DNA of 35,876 nucleotides from JBEHWX01 sp048498995 (GTDB lineage Bacteria > Bacteroidota > Ignavibacteria > OLB7). This document shows positions 1 through 8,272 of the stretch, in pieces. The stretch's first letter is position 1; each line of letters begins with the position of its first letter. The notes under the pieces are model-generated. The model was not told the origin of the DNA. It ran no database searches and saw nothing but the letters and a program-made list of their open reading frames with translations. A program made the position numbers and the translations under genes. The DNA is taken from the NCBI GenBank assembly GCA_048498995.1, contig JBEHWX010000062.1, positions 1 through 35,876 on the forward strand, in the 5' to 3' direction.

Positions 1-15
1 CCTGGCCCTGCCAAG

Positions 16-31
16 CCCCCCCCCCCCCCCC
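16..31. repeat. C16 homopolymer tract
   Basis: An uninterrupted run of sixteen C lies about 50 bp beyond the stop codon of the giant minus-strand T9SS gene (G16 on that gene's strand). It is in non-coding sequence at the extreme left edge of the window. It could be a slippage-prone tract or a sequencing or assembly edge artefact. Confidence 0.9.
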
Positions 32-81
32 GGTTCGGTGATCGACGAAACCTCGCCGAAGCGAGGGGGCATCGGCGCCGG

Positions 82-3000
82 TCAGCGCACGAGCACTACC
101 TGCACCGCCGAGCGCTCCCCTCCCTCCACCACCTGCACGGTATACCTCCCCTGCGACAGATCCGACAGATCGAGATCGATGGCGTACTGTCCGGCCGCGT
201 CGACCGACAGATCATCCATCGTCTTGACCAGACGCCCCATCACGTCGAAGACCGCGACGCGGACCATGCCGGCGTGGCCGGTCGCGATGCGCAGCTCGCC
301 GGCGCCGTTGGTCGGGTTCGGCACCACGCTCAACCGGAGCGACGCGCTCCCGGTCTCGGCGCGCCCCTCGGCCCGCTCCACGCGGCGAATCGCCTGCTTG
401 AACGGCACGATCACCGTGTCGTTCGAGAAGTGGAATCCGGCGCTGAGCGTGTACTGCAATCCACGCGTCGTCATCATCGCGAGCCGGATGAAGACCTGCG
501 TGGTGTCCGAGGCGACCGAATCGACCGGGATCACCTGCGACTCCTCGTGCCGGAGATATCCGACCGCGCGGGCCGAGATGGTATCGCTTCTCCAGAGCAC
601 GACGCTGTCGGCGGCGCGCACCAGCTCGGTGACCACGAAGATGTTCGCGGGCTTGCCGGTGACCGAATCGTACGGCGCGCTGTTGAGCCACGCGTAGATG
701 CTGTCCTCGCCGCTCATCACCCGATCGATCCTCACGTGCCGGTCCGAGGTGAACGGGGCGGTGGCCGCGATGAGGCTCGCCTTGGAAATGGTGTCCAGCA
801 GGAACGGCGTGGTGCTCGACGGCTCGGCGTTGAAGCTGTACGACACATCGAGCGACGGGTCGCCGCTTCCGCCCCCCGGAATCCGGTTGATCCAGAAGCC
901 GGCGAAGAACCTGGCGAAGGCGCTGCACTCATTGTTCGGCGGCACCCTGTTGCCGAGCGTCGCCGAGGCAAAGACACGGCCGTTGTTGCGCGTGCCCCCG
1001 GTGAACGCCGGGTTCTGCACCAGCGGCGTGTGCTCCAGCTGCGCCGGATAATAGATGCCGTTGCCGCCGAGATACCGCGGACGCTGGAACGCCGTGGGAT
1101 CATCCCCGCGATAGAACACGCCGGTCGAGGAGAACGGATCGCTGGTGTCCAGCGGCACGAGCATCATCGACGGATACTTGCCGTTCGGCAGGCGCGTGGT
1201 CTGCCGGTCGCCGTAACGGTAGAGATACATCTCGTTGACGGCCGGGGTCGTCAGCGTCGAGCGGACCCATGCGAGCCCTCCGTCGTGCCGCGAGGCGGCG
1301 GTGGTCGCCGTCAGTTTCGGGAAGTGGGTCAGCGACGGCCACTCGTTGTCGGCCAGGCTGTCCCCCCAGTAATACGTCGCCATGTTCCAAAGAAGGTTGC
1401 CGAGCCCACCCCACGGCTGGCGGCGGTTGCGGAGCGTGACGATGCGGTTCGGCGTCGCAAGGTTGGCCTTGCGCTCGAACCATGCACGCGACTCGAACGC
1501 GACCGAGACGCGGAAGGAGTCGACGGCGATCGAGGGGTGCTGGAACGAGCAGCCGTGCATGTTCACGGTCACGTTCTCCCCCGGCTCCATCAGCGTCACC
1601 AGCGGCTTGCCGCCGGCGGTGAATCGGACGCCGATCGGACGGTAGACGATGAACGGCCCGGCCGGCGCGCGTCCCTGCTGGTAGGCCAGCGAGACGAAGT
1701 GGAAGCTGCCGGTGAGCGAGTTGGTCGCGTGCGCCGGAACCCGGTAGTTGGAGCAGTAGGCGAGCGACGGGAACTGCGACAACGAGTCGATCACCGCCCA
1801 GGTCTGGAGCTGCCCCAGCTCGCTCAGCACGAGCATCGGCTCGAAGAATTTCGAGACGAGGGAAACATCGGCGGCGAGCGTCGGCGTGGCGTTGTCGCGG
1901 ATGGCGACGAACTCGATGCCCGAGGTGGGGGTTGCCCAGGCCACGGCGTAGCCGCTATCGACGCCGACGACCGCGGGGGTCATCCGGTATGGCTGGTTGA
2001 CCACGCGCTGCGCGCTCAGCCGCAGGCGGGTGCTGGCCGGAGTGTTGGTCGTGGTCGGCAGCGTCTGGTAGTAGCGGGCCTCCACCGTCGAGCGGTTGAT
2101 GCTGTCGCGACGCTCCCAGACCACCATGCAGGAGGCGCCGTTGTGCACCAGCGCCACCGTCGGCGTCATGTTGCTCGAGCGGCGTCGCGCCGGAACCTGC
2201 GTGTTGAATCTCAGCGTGTCGATCGCGTCGGAGACCAGCACCTCCGGTCCCCACACGCCGTGGCGATCCATCGCGCGCAGATAGACCGTGGAGTCGCGCT
2301 CGTAGACCACGACCCTGTCGGTATCCTTCTGCGCCGTGGAGGCGTTGACAGCGTGGATGCCGTTGTTGTAGGCGGTGCCGTATTCGGAGACGCCCCGAGC
2401 CGGAATCGGCGTGACGCGGTAGAGTGCCCCCCGCCCTGGCTTCAGCCAGTCGAGGTCGGCATCCACGCCGAGCTTCACCTTCTTCGACCACGCCGGACTG
2501 GCGCCCACCTTTTCGACGAGCATCGAGTCGGCGATCACGTTCGATCCGTTCTTGAAGCGGACCACCGGACGGCGGACATCGATGTTGCCGAGCCCACGCG
2601 AGGCCCCGCCGTAGAGCTGGACCGCGGCGGAGTAGGCGGAGGTATCGCTCGGCCAGAGCCGGCGGTTGGTGATCAGGAGATAGCGCGCGCCGGCGAGCCT
2701 GGAAGCGGTGTCGCCGATGCCCGGGGAGAACTGCGTCACCTCGGCATAGGTCTCGTTTTTGGGATCGACCGCCGCGGTGTCCTTGAAATCGCCACCGGCC
2801 GTGAAGGTGTACCGGCACGCGTGGCGGGTGTAGAGCGTGTCGAGCATCGGAAGCGAGGCAAAGGTCTGCCGGTCGTCGTGCACGGACATCTGCTCCTGAT
2901 TGTAGATCAGGTTCTTCCAGCCGACGAGGCTGTCGATGCGATGCAGATCGCCGGCCACTTCCCGGATCGCCTCGAACCGGCTCTTCATGCCGACCCACAT

Positions 3001-5322
3001 CTTCGGATAGTGATACTTGACCGTGTCGAGGCTCCCGTTCGGGGAGCGCATCGCGCCGTACTCCACGCCGTGATCGAAGGTGAACGGATCCATCACGCCG
3101 AGGTTCTCGTTGTCCCACTGCATGTCGCCGAAGATCAGGCCGCGCGCGCCGCAGTTCATCGTCAGCCACGCCTGCGCCACGATCTCCTCGGGAGTCGGAA
3201 TCCGCAGATCGAACTCGTTGTCGAAGGCGCCGTAGGGCTGGTTCTGCTGGAGGCCGGCCGGCAGCGCAGGATTCCAGCCCATCGTCATCAGCACGTTCCA
3301 CACGGCGGTCTTCGGTCCGAGGTCGCGATACTTGAACTGGGCCACGTCCACCGCGCGGGCAAGGAACGGCACCAGCGGGCCGAAGATGCGGGTGTTCGCA
3401 TCATCATAGATGTCGTTGTTCCGGTAGTCGTAGAACTTGCCGAAGCCCCAGGTATCGCCGGGACCATGCGGGGACTCCTGGCTCTGCTCGGTGTAGGTCT
3501 GATAGTCGGCCAGGGAGTTGTAGGCGATCCTCCGGAATTTCCCGCCGCCATCCTGGCTCCGGTAGAGTCCGGAGAGCGCCGTGGCGTCCATGCTGTCCGG
3601 GTTGGCGTAGGTGACCGGCGTGCGGTAGGATGCGATCACCCGGTAGGACTGCTCGGCCATTACCTGCACGCGCTTCCGCTCGGTATCGTCGAGATCACCG
3701 GTGAGGATGCGGAAGCCGTCCATGTTCGTCTGCGGGTTGTTGTAGGTCCCACGCGTCTCGCCGGGATTGCTCGCCTCCATCGCCTCCTGCACCTTGCGCA
3801 GCAGCAGCCCGTCGGCGCGCAGTCCCGGATGAATCGGCTCGTCGTCCACGCCGAGGCGCCCGAAGTTGCGCTTGACCAGATCGAGGGCCGGGTTGGTGTA
3901 GATCGAGCCGATATCCTCCCGGATATACGAATCGAGATCGCCGCGGGCGAAGACGTCGTACATATGCGGGCTGATCCGGCTCCGGTAGAAGGTGAGCTTG
4001 TTGAGCCGCGTGGTGTAGAGCTTGAAGATGAAATCGGTCCCCTCGAAGCTCCCCCCCGATTCATCCACGGCATCCGGACCGAACCATCCGTCGGCGACAC
4101 GGGTGCTGCAGGTGGGAACCCACGCCGGATTGGCCAGTCCCTCGGGGAACGGCCCGTTGGTCAGGCCGGCGATCGGCACCCAGAACCGCTGGTAGATGGT
4201 TCCCTCACGGGTGACGGCCGTGATCATGCCACCGGAGGTCGTCTTGCTCAGCAGCGTGGTCGAATGGGAGATTACACGTCCCACGATGCTGTCGGTTTTG
4301 AACAGCGAGGTGTGGGTCTCGGTGATGGTTCCCCCGCCGACCGGCTCGACCGTCGTGGCCGTATCGTAGGTGGTGATCGTGTCGCGCACCATGTTGATCA
4401 GCCAGCTTATATCGCGCGAGCCGATGCCGAGGCCGGAGATCGGGGCGTCGGTATACATCTTCCGCGTGATGAAGAGCGTGTCGAGCTTCATGTGATCGGG
4501 ATCGACCGAGGGGCCGAACGGCGAGTACATGGAGCACTTGCAGGTATCCTGGAACCGTCGGTCGCGATAGAAGAGCCGGACGTAGGCCAGCGTATCGTTC
4601 TCGTCGCCGAGGATGGAGCGGTCGACGAGGAGGGTGACGGTAAACCGGTAATAGGTAGAGCTGTCGGGGCTCGAGCGCATGGTGTACCAGTTCGGCGATA
4701 TCACCCTGAGCGCGGTCATGGTCGGATCGGTGGCATAGCGCGGCGTTCCGATCATGAACGCATCGGTGCGCGTGCCGGCCGTGGGAGCCGTGAAGCCGAT
4801 CAGGAGATTGCGCGGAGCAAGCGGTGTCGTGGTCAGAAATCCGGGAGTGGTGTTCACCTCTCCCAGCTCGAGCACCTGCATGTTCCAGTTCAGCGTCGGA
4901 TAATTCTCCTGCGCCCTGATATTCTCGGCGATCTGATTGGCGTGCGATGGAACGAAGAGCACCTTCATCCCGACCGAATCGGCCTGCCGCCAGAACGACT
5001 GCACCGATGTTCCGAACAGGCAGGTCCAGTAATCGCTCCGGTTGGGATCGGTGAAGATATCCCCGGTGAACGTGGAGCAGTCGTAGGTCGTGCCCAGGTT
5101 GGTGGCCGCGCCGCCGAGATCGATCACGTAATTCTGACTGAAGTCGAAGTGCAGCGAGTCGTGCGCGATGCGCGGGCTGGGGACCAGATGCCCGCCCATG
5201 TGAAATCCGTCGTCGTAGAAATAATTCTTGTACTCCTGCGCCCGTATCGCCGGCGGCGAAATACAGACGCGCGCGATCACCAAGAGGGCGAGTACCCTCC
5301 AGGAAATTCCTCGTACGTGCAT
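82..5322 (-). CDS. Giant secreted protein with T9SS type A sorting domain
   Basis: The protein has 1746 residues. The longest reading frame starts further upstream, but the ATG at 5322 is preferred because GGAG sits 6 nt before it and it opens a clear signal peptide (Arg, hydrophobic stretch VLALLVIARVCI, cleavage near AIRAQ). The last 80 or so residues form a typical T9SS C-terminal domain: PNPTNG near residue 1663, FDVMGRLV, then GRYTVQVVEG and a basic end. The protein should therefore be exported by Sec and carried over the outer membrane. The middle (about residues 480-850, with DDEP, RTPVTYA, PTPEEIVAQAW and GARGLIFGDMQ) has the feel of a TIM-barrel glycosidase-like fold, but that is inference. 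Residues 900-1650 look like beta-sandwich or propeller material. No catalytic family is assigned. A 19-bp element and a strong hairpin lie upstream. Confidence 0.9.
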   Translation of the reverse strand: MHVRGISWRVLALLVIARVCISPPAIRAQEYKNYFYDDGFHMGGHLVPSPRIAHDSLHFDFSQNYVIDLGGAATNLGTTYDCSTFTGDIFTDPNRSDYWTCLFGTSVQSFWRQADSVGMKVLFVPSHANQIAENIRAQENYPTLNWNMQVLELGEVNTTPGFLTTTPLAPRNLLIGFTAPTAGTRTDAFMIGTPRYATDPTMTALRVISPNWYTMRSSPDSSTYYRFTVTLLVDRSILGDENDTLAYVRLFYRDRRFQDTCKCSMYSPFGPSVDPDHMKLDTLFITRKMYTDAPISGLGIGSRDISWLINMVRDTITTYDTATTVEPVGGGTITETHTSLFKTDSIVGRVISHSTTLLSKTTSGGMITAVTREGTIYQRFWVPIAGLTNGPFPEGLANPAWVPTCSTRVADGWFGPDAVDESGGSFEGTDFIFKLYTTRLNKLTFYRSRISPHMYDVFARGDLDSYIREDIGSIYTNPALDLVKRNFGRLGVDDEPIHPGLRADGLLLRKVQEAMEASNPGETRGTYNNPQTNMDGFRILTGDLDDTERKRVQVMAEQSYRVIASYRTPVTYANPDSMDATALSGLYRSQDGGGKFRRIAYNSLADYQTYTEQSQESPHGPGDTWGFGKFYDYRNNDIYDDANTRIFGPLVPFLARAVDVAQFKYRDLGPKTAVWNVLMTMGWNPALPAGLQQNQPYGAFDNEFDLRIPTPEEIVAQAWLTMNCGARGLIFGDMQWDNENLGVMDPFTFDHGVEYGAMRSPNGSLDTVKYHYPKMWVGMKSRFEAIREVAGDLHRIDSLVGWKNLIYNQEQMSVHDDRQTFASLPMLDTLYTRHACRYTFTAGGDFKDTAAVDPKNETYAEVTQFSPGIGDTASRLAGARYLLITNRRLWPSDTSAYSAAVQLYGGASRGLGNIDVRRPVVRFKNGSNVIADSMLVEKVGASPAWSKKVKLGVDADLDWLKPGRGALYRVTPIPARGVSEYGTAYNNGIHAVNASTAQKDTDRVVVYERDSTVYLRAMDRHGVWGPEVLVSDAIDTLRFNTQVPARRRSSNMTPTVALVHNGASCMVVWERRDSINRSTVEARYYQTLPTTTNTPASTRLRLSAQRVVNQPYRMTPAVVGVDSGYAVAWATPTSGIEFVAIRDNATPTLAADVSLVSKFFEPMLVLSELGQLQTWAVIDSLSQFPSLAYCSNYRVPAHATNSLTGSFHFVSLAYQQGRAPAGPFIVYRPIGVRFTAGGKPLVTLMEPGENVTVNMHGCSFQHPSIAVDSFRVSVAFESRAWFERKANLATPNRIVTLRNRRQPWGGLGNLLWNMATYYWGDSLADNEWPSLTHFPKLTATTAASRHDGGLAWVRSTLTTPAVNEMYLYRYGDRQTTRLPNGKYPSMMLVPLDTSDPFSSTGVFYRGDDPTAFQRPRYLGGNGIYYPAQLEHTPLVQNPAFTGGTRNNGRVFASATLGNRVPPNNECSAFARFFAGFWINRIPGGGSGDPSLDVSYSFNAEPSSTTPFLLDTISKASLIAATAPFTSDRHVRIDRVMSGEDSIYAWLNSAPYDSVTGKPANIFVVTELVRAADSVVLWRSDTISARAVGYLRHEESQVIPVDSVASDTTQVFIRLAMMTTRGLQYTLSAGFHFSNDTVIVPFKQAIRRVERAEGRAETGSASLRLSVVPNPTNGAGELRIATGHAGMVRVAVFDVMGRLVKTMDDLSVDAAGQYAIDLDLSDLSQGRYTVQVVEGGERSAVQVVLVR

Positions 5323-5434
5323 TGTATGCTCCGTGGGAAGTGAAGATCGGGGTGGAAAATGCAGACACTGCCCGGGCCGGGACGTCACGGCGCGCGTCGC
5401 GGGGGCGGCACGCGGCATGTCCGTCATCGGCGTT

Positions 5435-5486
5435 GGGGCACCATCACGGTATCGCGATCGTTGGTCGCGCCGGGTGATGGTGCCCC
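5435..5486 (-). promoter_or_regulatory. Strong leader hairpin, 13-bp perfect arms
   Basis: GGGGCACCATCAC (5435-5447) is perfectly complementary to GTGATGGTGCCCC (5474-5486). An inner CGCGA/TCGCG stem (5453-5457 with 5465-5469) could extend the structure. It lies about 115-165 nt before the start of the giant T9SS gene. No T-run follows on either strand, so a leader structure or protein-binding site is more likely than a simple terminator. Confidence 0.55.
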
Positions 5487-5596
5487 GCTTCATGCATCAG
5501 CGGCGATACATTCCCATCCATGTCAATTACCGAAGGGATCGTCGAGCTCGTTGATTCGCTTCGGGAGCAAGATAGGCGTACGTGCCCGCGGAGGCA

Positions 5597-5615
5597 TTAC
5601 TCAGTTATTACTCAG
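5597..5615 (-). promoter_or_regulatory. 19-bp candidate operator, copy A
   Basis: On the minus strand this reads CTGAGTAATAACTGAGTAA: two CTGAGTAA half-sites 11 bp apart, one helical turn. An identical 19-mer lies at 7626-7644 on the plus strand. Copy A sits in the loop of a hairpin with arms CGGAGGCA (5589-5596) and TGCCTCCG (5617-5624). It points toward the giant T9SS gene, about 275 bp upstream of its ATG. Operator function is inferred from repetition and position. Confidence 0.5.
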
Positions 5616-5651
5616 GTGCCTCCGACCGGCCATGGCGGCGTGGGTTCGGGA

Positions 5652-7325
5652 TCAGAGCGAGGCCAGATATGTGGTGAGATTGGTATCCGGCGGCAGCTCC
5701 AGCTTCTGCCGGATATGCAGGCGATGATTATCCACCGTGCGCACCGAGGCGCAGAGGAACGTGGCGATCTGCTTGCTGGAGATATTGAGCTTCAGGAGCG
5801 CGCAGATCTTCAATTCCATCGGCGTCAGCTTCGGGCAGAGCTCCGAGAGCTTCTTGAGAAATCCGGGATGAATGCTCTGGAACTGCTGCTCCACCGAATC
5901 CCATCCCTGCTGCGCGTTGTCGTACTGCCGCAGACGCTCGATCAGCAGATCGACCACCTCGGCGGCGGAACCGGCGTGCTTCATCGAGAGGACCTCCTTC
6001 CGGATCGAGGCGATGGTCTGGCTCTGCTGCGCGAGGTTGAGCGTCATGGTGGCCAGCTCGCGGGACTTGAATTCCATGTCGCGCTCGAGCTGGCGCGCCT
6101 TCAGCTCTATCACCTCCCGCTCGCGCTCGATGATCCGCTGCCGCGCCATCAGCTCGGCGCGCGCCACGGCGCGGCCCCTGGCACGGCTGTCGAGCTCATC
6201 CTTGAGCACCAAGTAACGCTTTAGCGTGGCGAGAGATTCAGGGATCTTGCCGAGCTTTTCCTGTGCCATGGCGAGCTTCTTGGCACCGAACAACTCAAGA
6301 TCTTTGTACCCTCCTTCCGTCACGACCCGCATCCCCTGTAGAAATATCGACTCGGCCACCTCGGCATCGCCATATTCCAGATGCCATTCGGCGATATAGA
6401 TCAGAATATGACCACTTCCGTTTACGTCGCCTATCTCGTTGCGGAGATCGCACGATTTCTGCAAGTAATGAAGTGCGGAAGCGGCGTCACCCATGCGGCC
6501 GTATCCGGTGCCGAGCGACGAGAACACACCCGCCAATAGCCTGCGCAGACCGAGACGCTCGGTAATTTCACGTGCCTGCTCGAGATAACGGATGCCGGGT
6601 TCGAACATGTCCTTCATCACCAGGCTTCCGCCAATCTCAATTAAGACTTTCGATTCCTCGATTTCGAACGACTCTTCGCGGGCGATGCGAAGGTTCAGTT
6701 CAAAATGGTGTAACGCATCATCGAATTCGTCGATGTGGACGTAGTCTCTACCGAGCATGGCGTGCGCTCGGCAGAGCAGCATGGGATCTCCGAGCTCCTC
6801 AGCGATGAGAAGACATCGCATGTGGATCTCCAGGGACTGGGGAACCCCGAGTGTGATTCGGAGAAGATTTCCCTTCTGGCCCAAACATTTCATCAGCATT
6901 GGAAGATTACCGCTTGCCTCTGCGAGGCTCTCGGCACGCTCCAATGCCTCAACCGCGATTTGATACTGATATGTCGCATGAAGTGCGGTTCCGACCTGCA
7001 GCCAGGCATCGGCAAGGAGCGCCCCCTCGATGCCCGATTCCTCGCAGAGCGCGATGGCCTGCCGCGCCCGCTCGATCGAGGAAGGATAGTCGGCAAGGAG
7101 CGCCACCGCGTCCGCTGCGCGCGTCAACGCCGCGATCATGAGGGGAATATCCTGGAGACGCCGGCCGATCTTCAGCGCCTTCTCGGCATGGTTCAGCGAG
7201 AGCGCCGGATCGAAGAGGCTCGCGTCCCTGCTCAGCTCGATATGGATCGTTCCCTTCCGTCGTGGATCCCTCGTGGCGCTCAGCTCCCGCTCGATCGCCT
7301 TCCGTTCTTCCCACTTCAAGCTCAT
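5652..7325 (-). CDS. TPR / coiled-coil / LuxR-HTH transcriptional regulator
   Basis: The protein has 557 residues from the ATG at 7325 (MSLKWEERK). The frame extends 51 codons further upstream, but that stretch is low-complexity and the similarity to TPR proteins starts only here. Residues from about 20 to 340 form repeated helix pairs of TPR type. A charged coiled coil follows (about 350-425, rich in RE/RQ/EL). The last 58 residues are a LuxR-type HTH beginning LTPMELKICALL, with the recognition-helix region ASVRTVDNHRLHIRQKL. There is no signal peptide or membrane segment, so it should be a cytoplasmic DNA-binding protein that senses through TPR-mediated protein contacts. It is divergent from the small LuxR gene. 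The repeated 19-bp elements lie on both sides of it, making it a natural candidate to bind them. Confidence 0.88.
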   Translation of the reverse strand: MSLKWEERKAIERELSATRDPRRKGTIHIELSRDASLFDPALSLNHAEKALKIGRRLQDIPLMIAALTRAADAVALLADYPSSIERARQAIALCEESGIEGALLADAWLQVGTALHATYQYQIAVEALERAESLAEASGNLPMLMKCLGQKGNLLRITLGVPQSLEIHMRCLLIAEELGDPMLLCRAHAMLGRDYVHIDEFDDALHHFELNLRIAREESFEIEESKVLIEIGGSLVMKDMFEPGIRYLEQAREITERLGLRRLLAGVFSSLGTGYGRMGDAASALHYLQKSCDLRNEIGDVNGSGHILIYIAEWHLEYGDAEVAESIFLQGMRVVTEGGYKDLELFGAKKLAMAQEKLGKIPESLATLKRYLVLKDELDSRARGRAVARAELMARQRIIEREREVIELKARQLERDMEFKSRELATMTLNLAQQSQTIASIRKEVLSMKHAGSAAEVVDLLIERLRQYDNAQQGWDSVEQQFQSIHPGFLKKLSELCPKLTPMELKICALLKLNISSKQIATFLCASVRTVDNHRLHIRQKLELPPDTNLTTYLASL

Positions 7326-7625
7326 GCTCTCGTTCCCGTGAATGTTCCCGTTGTGATAGTCGCGGCCGGGGAGCCGGGGGCTCATCGCGTCACCGCGAAG
7401 CTCGCGCCGCGCGATCGTCCCGCGCCCCGTTCCACCGTCTGATACGCCCGAATTACGATCCTCCCGACTTCCGATCAATAGACCATCCCATCCGGAATCA
7501 GTCGCGTCGCGACGATGAATGAATCGGCTACTCCATTCCCGTCGAGATCCGCGCTGAAGATCGAGGAACGGGCTCCCCTCGCGGCCGGCTCCGTCGTTGT
7601 GCGACCCGCCGCCACGTTCGAGGCG

Positions 7626-7644
7626 CTGAGTAATAACTGAGTAA
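7626..7644 (+). promoter_or_regulatory. 19-bp candidate operator, copy B
   Basis: CTGAGTAATAACTGAGTAA is identical to copy A at 5597-5615 but in inverted orientation in the window. It points toward the small LuxR gene, about 155 bp upstream of its ATG. The two CTGAGTAA half-sites are 11 bp apart. Confidence 0.5.
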
Positions 7645-7698
7645 CGGATCCACGCGCCCGCCTCTCTATTCTTCTCCCACGCAACGGCAGCGGCCGCG

Positions 7699-7766
7699 CC
7701 GATCGCCTCGGCCAGAGGCGATCGGTATGAAGCGGCCCGGTCCCGCGATCATCGGGACCAGGCCGC
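7699..7766 (+). promoter_or_regulatory. Tandem hairpin leader of small LuxR gene
   Basis: Hairpin 1 has 11-bp perfect arms CCGATCGCCTC (7699-7709) and GAGGCGATCGG (7715-7725) with a 5-nt loop. Hairpin 2 has arms GCGGCC-C-GGTCCCG (7732-7745) and CGGGACC-A-GGCCGC (7753-7766): 13 pairs, one mismatch and a 7-nt loop. They are 6 nt apart and end 32 nt before the ATG, leaving the ribosome binding site free. This looks like a structured mRNA leader. Confidence 0.5.
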
Positions 7767-7798
7767 GCGAGAACCAGTCACCCATCGGAGTCCACACC

Positions 7799-8242
7799 AT
7801 GCAGCAGGACGATCCACCGACCTGGCGCGACATCCATTCCCCCGCTCCACATCGTGCCACGAACGGCACCCCGCGCGACGATGAGCGCCGGCAGGGCATG
7901 TCCGGCACATCCCCGGAGCTTGCGCGCCCCAGCTCCGAGGAGCTTCCCTCGCTCGGGCCGCCCGCAATGGGCGCCGCGGGCGTCGACCGTCCGGGCGTGA
8001 GAAAGGATCTCGCGTCCCGCAGCCTTCTGCGCGCGCTCCACGACCTGACCCCGGAGCTGACCGCGGCCGAACTGAGGATCTGCCTCCTCTCGGAGCGGAT
8101 GCTCTCGAACAAGGAGATCGCCGAGGCCCTCGACATCTCGGTCAGAACCGTCGAGACCCATCGTACCCGCATCCGCAGGAAGCTCCGGCTGCCGCCGCAT
8201 CAGAACCTGAACACCTATCTGCTCGGGCTCGACCGGGACTGA
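7799..8242 (+). CDS. Small LuxR-type HTH protein
   Basis: The protein has 147 residues. The ATG at 7799 is chosen because GGAG lies 8 nt upstream; an in-frame ATG 24 codons earlier falls in the hairpin leader. Residues 1-75 are polar and proline-rich with no recognisable domain. Residues 85-147 are a LuxR/GerE HTH (LTPELTAAELRICLL, then NKEIAEALDISVRTVETHRTRIRRKL and PPHQNLNTYLL). It closely resembles the HTH of the divergent TPR-LuxR protein, including the PP-x2-NL-x-TYL end. Without a sensor or receiver domain it may be a stand-alone DNA-binding partner or competitor of the larger regulator. That role is inferred. Confidence 0.82.
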   Translation: MQQDDPPTWRDIHSPAPHRATNGTPRDDERRQGMSGTSPELARPSSEELPSLGPPAMGAAGVDRPGVRKDLASRSLLRALHDLTPELTAAELRICLLSERMLSNKEIAEALDISVRTVETHRTRIRRKLRLPPHQNLNTYLLGLDRD

Positions 8243-8272
8243 CCGGGCGCGCGACCGTGCCGGGCATGCCCG

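Larger units (their letters stand above)
5323..5651. other. Intergenic region upstream of giant T9SS gene
   Basis: This 329-bp gap separates two minus-strand genes. It holds two inverted repeats: 5435-5486 with 13-bp perfect arms, and 5589-5624 with 8-bp perfect arms. It also holds a 19-bp element repeated upstream of the small LuxR gene. No credible ORF is seen. It presumably carries the promoter and leader of the giant secreted-protein gene. Confidence 0.6.
7326..7798. other. Divergent intergenic region between two LuxR-type regulators
   Basis: This 473-bp gap lies between the TPR-LuxR gene (minus) and the small LuxR gene (plus). From left to right it holds no credible ORF, a 19-bp candidate operator at 7626-7644, and two strong consecutive hairpins at 7699-7725 and 7732-7766 just before the small gene. 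Confidence 0.6.

Noticed and set aside
274..5343. Very long plus-strand open frame opposite the giant T9SS gene
   Set aside because: It encodes Arg/Gly/His/Ala-rich low-complexity sequence with no domain, as expected for the antisense of a GC-rich gene. The minus strand has a signal peptide and a T9SS domain.
8261..8272. Perfect palindrome CGGGCATGCCCG between convergent genes
   Set aside because: It has no loop and no T-run, and 12-bp GC palindromes are expected occasionally here; too weak to call a terminator.
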